From positions 62,001 through 126,000 of the forward strand of contig JAJCXN010000008.1 of assembly GCA_029263415.1 (NCBI GenBank): 64,000 bases of DNA, given 5' to 3'. Within the stretch, counting starts at the first letter, position 1. Every line of letters starts with the position of its first letter. Shown here piece after piece: positions 58,453 to 64,000 of the stretch. The stretch is from Acidobacteriota bacterium. GTDB lineage: Bacteria; Acidobacteriota; Thermoanaerobaculia; Multivoradales; Multivoraceae. The notes beneath the pieces were generated by a model. That model was not told where the DNA came from and ran no database searches. It worked only from the letters and a program-made list of their open reading frames with translations. The position numbers were made by a program, and so were the translations under genes.

Positions 58453-60735
58453 ATGAAGAGCGTCAACTCGAGAGCGGCGTGCCGCCTGGCAGGTCTTGTT
58501 CTCCTTCTATCTGGAGTCGCACACGGTCAAACCGAGATCGGACCCGACGACTTTCGCATCAGTTCAGCGGGCCCTAACGGCGATCCTCTGTTTGATGCGA
58601 CTCACGACGGTTCGGCCTACAACTCCATGGATGATCAGTACCTGGTGGTGTGGGATGCTGACACCGTGATCTCTGGCGTGGGCCCCACCTTCAACGGTAA
58701 ACGCGAGGTGTTCGGCCGACTACTCAACGGCGATGGGGGGTTTGCAACCGGAGAACAGCTCCTGGCCACGCGCGGGCCCAGCTCGGACGAGGCATGGGAC
58801 GCCCAGAATCCTGAAGTCGCGTACAACAGCGTTGCAAACGAGTACTACCTGGTGTTCGTAGGGACGGTCGAGGTCAACCAGGCGACCGCCCAGAAGACTG
58901 AAATCTTCGGTCTGCGAGTGAACCGTAACGGGGATGCAATCGGCGCACCGGTACGGCTGAGTCAGACCGGCAACGATAGCAATCTGAGACTCGACTCACG
59001 CGAACCCTCGTTAGCCTACAATCCTCAAACAAATCAAATGTTGGTGGTGTGGCAGCGCGAGCTGGTCGACGACGGCTCGCGCGTTGAACACGAGATTTAC
59101 GCACGTTTGGTGAACGCCAATGGCACACCCACCGGCAACGCCATCCGCGTCAGCACCATGGGCCCTAACGGCAACACTGCCTACGACGCCCTGGATCCGT
59201 TTGTCGCCTACGGAAGCGGGCGCAACGAGTTCTTAGTCACCTGGCGCGGCGATGACAACCGCAGCCCACTCGTGCAAGGAGAGTTCGAGGTCTTTGGCCA
59301 ACGCATCGCTGCCGACGGCATCCCCACAGGCCCCGACGACTTCCGGATCTCTCAGATGGGCCCGAACAGAAACCCATCCTTCGATGCATCCGATCCCGCC
59401 ATCGCCTACAACCCTGATCTTGATGAGTTCATGGTGACATGGACCGGGATCGACCAACTCAACGACGGCGAAGAAGTGTTCGCCCAACTCGTGCGCTCCG
59501 ACGGCACGGCAGTCGGCTCTCAGATCCAAGTCTCAACCATGGGCAGCTCGGGGCCTACAGCTTCAGACTGGGTGGTGGACGAGTCGCTGGTTAGCTACAA
59601 CCCCGCGTCGGCCGAGTACTTCGTCATCTGGATCGGTGAGGACGATCGCGCACTCCTGGCGATCGATGAATTTGAGGTCTTCGGCCAGCGTCTTGACCCA
59701 GACGGTTTGGAGATCGGTCTCGATGACGCACGACTCTCGACCCTGGGGCCGGATGGCAGCAGCCGCTACGACCCCTTCTCCATCGATCTGGCCTACAACT
59801 CGCGTCGGAACGAGTATCTCGTTGTCTTCTCGGGCGATGACAATCCCGGTTCGTTGACGGATGACGAGGTCGAGATCTTTGGCCAACGAGTTGCTCCTCG
59901 TCTGCCAACCTGTCTCCCAGACACAACCACCCTCTGTCTAGCCGAAGGCCGCTTCAAGGTTACACTCGACTGGCGAACCAATGAGGAAACCGGTCGCGGC
60001 CAAGCGAACTCGCTCACTCAAGATTCCGGGTGGTTCTGGTTCTTCAATCAAGAAAACTCTGAGCTAGTAGTTAAGGTACTCGACGCTCGAGTGGTGAACG
60101 GCAATTTCTGGGTGTTCTTCGGCGCACTCTCCGACGTTGAGTACGTGTTGACTGTGCAGGACACGGAGACCGGCGAAGAGCGTGAGTACCGCAACGAACA
60201 GGACACCCTTGCAAGTTTGGGCGACACCGCAGCTTTCCCCCTTCCAGACGCTGGCCTGCAACAGAACCCTAGTTCTCTCGTCTCCATACGGAGCACCGTG
60301 GGGATCTCCGCTCAGAGTTCCACCGCCCAGCTGCTTCAAACGCTGCCTCTGGCCGCCGCCGAACTGCCCGACACCCATGCCGGGACAGGATCCTGCGAAC
60401 CCTCCTCCACCGCGCAGTGTTTGAGTGGCGACCGGTTCCGTGTCGAGATCGAATGGGCAACGAACCAGGGGACATCAGGAGTGGGACAGGCGGTCGATCT
60501 GTCGACCGACACAGGATGGTTCTGGTTCTTCGATTCAGCCAACACCGAGGTCATGGTCAAGGTGCTCGACGCGCGAGTCATCAACAATCAGTTTTGGGTG
60601 TTCTTCGGATCGCTGTCCAACGTCGAGTTCACGCTGACCGTCACTGACACCGAAACGGGCAGCTCCAAGAGCTACTTCAATCCCCACGGAACCTTCGCGA
60701 GCGTGGGCGACACCAGCGCCTTTCCAGGATCCTGA
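58453..60735 (+). CDS. Secreted seven-repeat propeller-like protein with two C-x7-C/FWFF modules
   Basis: ATG 58453, after GAGGGG, gives 760 residues with a signal peptide (LAGLVLLLSGVAHGQ). Residues 30-480 carry seven repeats, each with an AYN-x-NEYLVVW-type strand (near residues 54, 123, 188, 252, 318, 381 and 447). Most are followed by an EIFGQR-type strand and an RxSxxGP loop, which fits a seven-bladed beta-propeller. Two modules of about 110 residues follow (487-597 and 648-760), each starting with C-x7-C-L and containing GWFWFF, VKVLDARV and a FWVFFG strand. These match the C-terminus of the secreted protein at 14.4-15.4 kb. Export is clear. A surface-recognition role is inferred. Confidence 0.87.
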   Translation: MKSVNSRAACRLAGLVLLLSGVAHGQTEIGPDDFRISSAGPNGDPLFDATHDGSAYNSMDDQYLVVWDADTVISGVGPTFNGKREVFGRLLNGDGGFATGEQLLATRGPSSDEAWDAQNPEVAYNSVANEYYLVFVGTVEVNQATAQKTEIFGLRVNRNGDAIGAPVRLSQTGNDSNLRLDSREPSLAYNPQTNQMLVVWQRELVDDGSRVEHEIYARLVNANGTPTGNAIRVSTMGPNGNTAYDALDPFVAYGSGRNEFLVTWRGDDNRSPLVQGEFEVFGQRIAADGIPTGPDDFRISQMGPNRNPSFDASDPAIAYNPDLDEFMVTWTGIDQLNDGEEVFAQLVRSDGTAVGSQIQVSTMGSSGPTASDWVVDESLVSYNPASAEYFVIWIGEDDRALLAIDEFEVFGQRLDPDGLEIGLDDARLSTLGPDGSSRYDPFSIDLAYNSRRNEYLVVFSGDDNPGSLTDDEVEIFGQRVAPRLPTCLPDTTTLCLAEGRFKVTLDWRTNEETGRGQANSLTQDSGWFWFFNQENSELVVKVLDARVVNGNFWVFFGALSDVEYVLTVQDTETGEEREYRNEQDTLASLGDTAAFPLPDAGLQQNPSSLVSIRSTVGISAQSSTAQLLQTLPLAAAELPDTHAGTGSCEPSSTAQCLSGDRFRVEIEWATNQGTSGVGQAVDLSTDTGWFWFFDSANTEVMVKVLDARVINNQFWVFFGSLSNVEFTLTVTDTETGSSKSYFNPHGTFASVGDTSAFPGS

Positions 60736-60737
60736 CC

Positions 60738-62339
60738 ATGCAAGAGCTGGACAGCGAGATCGATGCCAAGGCGCCGATCTCGAACACCCTGTCGCTGGTG
60801 ATCGTGGGGTCTCTCTTTGGCAGCGTGATCGACCATGCAACGCCGCATATGTTGCTCATGGTGCTGATGGCTGCCATAGCCCTGCTCCTGCCAGGGCGCC
60901 TCATCGGCAAGGGCCAGCGTATCGGTGTCCTCGGTGCCGTAGCCGCAGCAATGCTGGTCAGTGGTGCCAGGGACGATGTTTCCCGACTGCTAGATGGCAA
61001 GGTGCGAGTTTGGAACGTCTACCACTACTACGTCGGAGCGAAGTACTTCCCCGAACTGGGCTACACCGACCTCTATCTCGCAACGCTCGCAGCAGATCGT
61101 GAAGAGGACCAATACTGGTCGCAAGATGTCGAGAAGATTAGATCCTTGGAGAACTACTCAGTTCGCAAGATCACCAAAGACGATCTCGCCTACGACCCAA
61201 CGGCCCATTTCTCACCGCAACGATGGGCGCACTTCAAGGCGGACGCCAAGGCTCTAGCAAGACACCGAACGCCTAAAGGCTGGCGTAATGTCTTCCGCGA
61301 CCGTGGATACAACGGAACTCCGGTTTGGACTGCGATCGGCAGGTTCTTGGGCGCGATCGTGCCAGCCAGTTCCCCACTACTGTTCGGGCTCATCGGTCTC
61401 GACCTCGCCCTGCTCGGTGCCACTGCCACCCTGCTGTTCCGCACGTTCGGCGGTGCAAACACGATCTTCGTCGTGCTCTTGTTCGCCGCGAGTCCGACCA
61501 ACGTTGCCCGCCTAGTCGGCGGCTTCCTACAAACAGACTGGTTCTGTGCGCTGGTGGCCGGCGTGTGCTTTCTGCAACGCAAACGCCCAATCCTCGCCGG
61601 CGTCTTGATCTCATACGCGGTGATGACTCGCGCTTTCCCACTGGCCATGGTCGCCTGCGCCGGTGCGGTCATGCTCGCGCACCACCTCCGGCAAGGGCAC
61701 AACCGCGCGGACCTCATACGTCGTTCGCGGTTCTACGTCGCCACCGTGATGGCATCAGGAGCCTTATTCTGCATCGGCACCGTCGCCAACGGTCGAGGAG
61801 TCGAAGGATGGATTGAGTTCAAGTCAGCGATCAGTGTGCATCGCACCGTCCACGTCATTGGCGACCGGCGGATTGGCACAGAACACGCCTTCACCCAGGA
61901 TCTGACCGCCCCCGGCAGCTCCGTGAAAGATGCGAAACGTGAACAACTGGTCGTCTCTCAGCGCTGGCTCTATCGTCTATTCGCTCTGGCCCTGCTTGCT
62001 GCCTTGGTCGCGGTCATGATGACTCGCAACGAACTCGACGCCCTACTCCTAGGAACCATCGCGGTCTTCGCTCTGCTGGTTCTGTCGCGCTACTACTTCG
62101 CGGGCCTTGCACTCTTTCCACTGATTGCTGCTAGGCGTCAGCTCACCCAGCGTCTCATCAGCGGTGGCCAGCTGATCGTCTTTGCCGCTTTCTACTGGCT
62201 CGCTGAACGCCTACCTGATCAGCACACCGCCTACGCCTCGCTGAATTCGCTCTTGATCATCTACTTCTTCGTTGTTCTTGCCTCGCTCTGGCGAGAAAGA
62301 GAACCGGCAAGTGCTCGCTCGAGCGATGCTCCAGTCTAG
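60738..62339 (+). CDS. Polytopic membrane protein of unknown function (possible GT-C-like)
   Basis: ATG 60738 is two bases after the propeller protein stop codon. The 533-residue protein has about 11-12 hydrophobic helices and a large non-membrane loop after helix 3 (residues 92-195). The loop begins with VWNVYHYYVGAKYFPELGYTDLY. That YYVGAKYF-ELGYT-LY stretch recalls a family of uncharacterised membrane proteins with glycosyltransferase-C-like layout, though the usual acidic metal-binding motif near helix 1 is not obvious. It may be involved in surface glycan or glycoprotein formation for its neighbours (inference). Confidence 0.75.
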   Translation: MQELDSEIDAKAPISNTLSLVIVGSLFGSVIDHATPHMLLMVLMAAIALLLPGRLIGKGQRIGVLGAVAAAMLVSGARDDVSRLLDGKVRVWNVYHYYVGAKYFPELGYTDLYLATLAADREEDQYWSQDVEKIRSLENYSVRKITKDDLAYDPTAHFSPQRWAHFKADAKALARHRTPKGWRNVFRDRGYNGTPVWTAIGRFLGAIVPASSPLLFGLIGLDLALLGATATLLFRTFGGANTIFVVLLFAASPTNVARLVGGFLQTDWFCALVAGVCFLQRKRPILAGVLISYAVMTRAFPLAMVACAGAVMLAHHLRQGHNRADLIRRSRFYVATVMASGALFCIGTVANGRGVEGWIEFKSAISVHRTVHVIGDRRIGTEHAFTQDLTAPGSSVKDAKREQLVVSQRWLYRLFALALLAALVAVMMTRNELDALLLGTIAVFALLVLSRYYFAGLALFPLIAARRQLTQRLISGGQLIVFAAFYWLAERLPDQHTAYASLNSLLIIYFFVVLASLWREREPASARSSDAPV

Positions 62340-62414
62340 TTGGACGTGCGGTACCGACCGTAGGCCGACGACTTGGGGTCTGCACTCTCGAACTTTCCGC
62401 AGCTTTTCAAGCAT

Positions 62415-63146
62415 CTAGCCGGCGGGCTGCTCTATACACTCCATGCCAGCACGGATACTGGCGAGTTCGTCCCAAACACGGTGGTCTTGACCCTGAGGCG
62501 AAAGCGCGAAGAACACCAGCTGGCGGCCCACTGACCAGCATGGGAGCCGCTGGACCTGAACATTTAACCGAACTTGTTCATGCGTAGTGAAGCTGTCGAG
62601 GATGTGAGCAGTACCGACAACGCCGCGGTCATCTGACTCCTCAAGAGCAACCTCAAACGTCGCTTGTTCGAAGCTGGGGTCGCCTCCCGCCAGCCCTCTG
62701 AAGTAGGTCTCGAGGTGCTCGCCAAGCGAGGCGGCATCGCTTGGGTCCTCGTCCCTGATCCACCAAGCAAATCCGTAGCTCCAGAAAGTCTCGCTCTCGG
62801 CCTCGAACATGCCCGGCGCAAAGCGCAGCTCCTCAATCCCTTGATACGGAAGGTCAGGGGCGAACGAAAGCGGGAACGGAATGGTCTCGGTGCGCCAGCC
62901 CGCTGGGACTGGCATGCTAAACGGAAGCGGCGCGGCAACCTCCTCAGCGACCTCCTGCCCACCGGGGTTATCAGATCCACTCGACGGCACAGCTGAGGTG
63001 GTCTCCTGAGCGTCAGTCGAGGCATCGGCCAACTCTTCCTCGGGCTGACACGCCACAACAAGTGTCAACGCAGCTGCCAAAGGAATTGCCAAAGGAATTG
63101 TGAGTAGGGCGCGTCGGGTGAGAAAGGGAATCGTGGTTGCTCGCAT
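62415..63146 (-). CDS. Putative lipoprotein of unknown function
   Basis: ATG 63146 gives 243 residues. The longer frame upstream is dropped because this start gives a good lipoprotein signal (LAAALTLVVACQ). A threonine/serine-rich linker is followed by a soluble domain with several conserved-looking aromatic segments, 'MFEAESETFWSYGFAWWIRDEDP' and 'LPCWSVGRQLVFFALSP'. The domain is reminiscent of secreted beta-rich proteins but matches no known family by eye. It is divergent from the outer-membrane protein gene to its right. Confidence 0.75.
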   Translation of the reverse strand: MRATTIPFLTRRALLTIPLAIPLAAALTLVVACQPEEELADASTDAQETTSAVPSSGSDNPGGQEVAEEVAAPLPFSMPVPAGWRTETIPFPLSFAPDLPYQGIEELRFAPGMFEAESETFWSYGFAWWIRDEDPSDAASLGEHLETYFRGLAGGDPSFEQATFEVALEESDDRGVVGTAHILDSFTTHEQVRLNVQVQRLPCWSVGRQLVFFALSPQGQDHRVWDELASIRAGMECIEQPAG

Positions 63147-63318
63147 GGTTTGAGACCCTATCCTGCGGCCGACACCGCCACGGCTAGTCAACGAACGGTC
63201 ATACACCTTCGAAGGATCGAGCGGACCCGTGCATCCCAAGGACAGTGACCGCAGTCTCGCTCCAGCATCGCCCGGTTCCAATGCCAGACCAACACCGAAT
63301 AGAAGGAGTCGCCACCCC

Positions 63319-63993
63319 TTGCATACCAACACATCCCCAATCTTCAAGTACCTCCTTCCAGTCGCCGCCACGTTCTCAATCCTCTTGACTACAGCTGTAG
63401 CTGCTTCTGGCGAGGACTGGAAAGTACAACTATCTGGAACAGTCAACGAGCCCGGAAGCGACGCGACCACAGTCGCAGCGGTCGGCCCAACCGGCGCACT
63501 CACGGTTCAAGACAACACCTCAGGCTTCAGCGTGTCACTGGAGCGCCAGATCACCGCGCTGTTTAGCGTGGAGTTGGGCGTCTCCTTTGCCGACTACACT
63601 GCCGACGTGGTGAGCTCCGGGAGCAACACGATTCTCACTAGCTCAGACTTTGGCACCTACACGCTCTTTGGCGGTGTTGACTGGCACCCCGGACGACGCG
63701 CCGACCCGAGGCCAACGAAGGGGATCGACTGGACGGTCGGCATCTTCGTGGCACAGGGCAACTACGACGATCTCGTCCTCTTCCGCGGTACGCCCGCACA
63801 GAACACGCAGCGTTACGACGACGACTTCGGCTTCGGTCTAAAGATCGGTGCCGATATCCCGCTCGGTAGCGGCTCGTGGTTCTTGAACACCGAAGTTCGC
63901 GCTGTTCAGCTATTGCTCGAGTCTGAAGTAGCTGGGGAAGACATCGGCCTTGATCCTCTCACCATCGCGGTCGGCATCGGCGTTCGTCTGTGA
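63319..63993 (+). CDS. Outer-membrane beta-barrel protein (OmpW-like)
   Basis: TTG 63319 is favoured because AAGGAG lies ten bases before it. GTG 63229 is the alternative and would add 30 basic residues. The 224-residue product has a signal peptide (FKYLLPVAATFSILLTTAVAASG). The rest is eight or so amphipathic beta-strands (VSLERQITALFSVELGVSFADY, YTLFGGVDWHPG, WFLNTEVRAVQLLLES), ending in VGIGVRL. Proteins of this size and pattern are small outer-membrane barrels or pores. Function is unknown. It ends seven bases before the window edge. Confidence 0.8.
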   Translation: MHTNTSPIFKYLLPVAATFSILLTTAVAASGEDWKVQLSGTVNEPGSDATTVAAVGPTGALTVQDNTSGFSVSLERQITALFSVELGVSFADYTADVVSSGSNTILTSSDFGTYTLFGGVDWHPGRRADPRPTKGIDWTVGIFVAQGNYDDLVLFRGTPAQNTQRYDDDFGFGLKIGADIPLGSGSWFLNTEVRAVQLLLESEVAGEDIGLDPLTIAVGIGVRL

Positions 63994-64000
63994 ACGCCGA

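Noticed and set aside
62415-63503. Extended N-terminus of the lipoprotein to 63503
   Set aside because: The extension overlaps the divergent outer-membrane protein gene and would bury the lipoprotein signal 119 residues inside the protein.

Overview
The window is GC-rich, densely coded chromosomal DNA from a Gram-negative heterotroph. The gene families point to Acidobacteriota, possibly a Thermoanaerobaculia- or Vicinamibacteria-like lineage. The evidence is a secreted protein with the acidobacterial VWFA-related domain, a PadR regulator coupled to an ADOP-type MacB/FtsX permease, a CRTAC1 (FG-GAP plus UnbV/ASPIC) protein next to TPR proteins, large TonB-dependent receptors with carboxypeptidase-regulatory N-termini, and a periplasmic TPR-CHAT protein. 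No rRNA, tRNA, prophage or CRISPR array was seen. The only mobile-element trace is a decayed IS21-type istA fragment near 17.7-18.0 kb. The taxonomic call is inference.

Region 1 (1-6.3 kb) holds a truncated secreted protein at the window edge, a beta-barrel-like gene broken by two in-frame TGA codons, a YHS-thioredoxin fusion, a secreted protein of unknown function, and an unusual lipoprotein joining a class C beta-lactamase-like domain to a VanX-type D-Ala-D-Ala dipeptidase. Region 2 (6.6-14.0 kb) holds a VTC-type polyphosphate polymerase, DUF4956 and HlyD trio. It is followed by an ECF sigma factor, a FecR-like protein and a convergent TonB receptor with an STN-like domain, which looks like a FecI/FecR/FecA-style signalling set. 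Region 3 (14.4-18.3 kb) holds a secreted protein carrying a C-x7-C/FWFF module, a GMC oxidoreductase and the IS remnant.

Region 4 (18.2-41.8 kb) is the centrepiece, a glucose/beta-glucoside utilisation island. A leftward set encodes a TonB receptor, a GH3 beta-glucosidase, an SGLT-like sodium symporter, glucokinase and 6-phosphogluconolactonase. A divergent rightward operon, with genes overlapping or 2 bp apart, encodes a LacI regulator, two secreted TPR proteins, a CRTAC1 protein, phosphogluconate dehydratase, KDPG aldolase and glucose-6-phosphate dehydrogenase. Together they give a complete Entner-Doudoroff route from imported glucose to pyruvate plus glyceraldehyde-3-phosphate. A 14-bp LacI-type palindrome occurs twice, in the divergent promoter region (extended to a perfect 20-bp palindrome) and 11.5 kb away upstream of the VWFA-related secreted protein. 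This predicts a shared regulon. A lipoprotein gluconolactonase closes the island.

Region 5 (41.9-52.7 kb) holds the PadR-ADOP pair, a lipoprotein, an EamA transporter, and a second ECF sigma/zinc-anti-sigma pair followed by a cohesin-like surface protein and a convergent membrane-anchored periplasmic TPR-CHAT protease. Region 6 (52.9-64 kb) holds a four-gene overlapping operon: a P-loop NTPase, an ABC half-transporter lacking the Q-loop and H-loop residues, an alpha/beta hydrolase, and a DUF5666-alginate-export outer-membrane barrel. After it come a predicted seven-bladed propeller protein with two more FWFF modules, a polytopic membrane protein, a lipoprotein and an outer-membrane barrel. 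Short tandem repeats (6-18 bp units) sit in several intergenic gaps.
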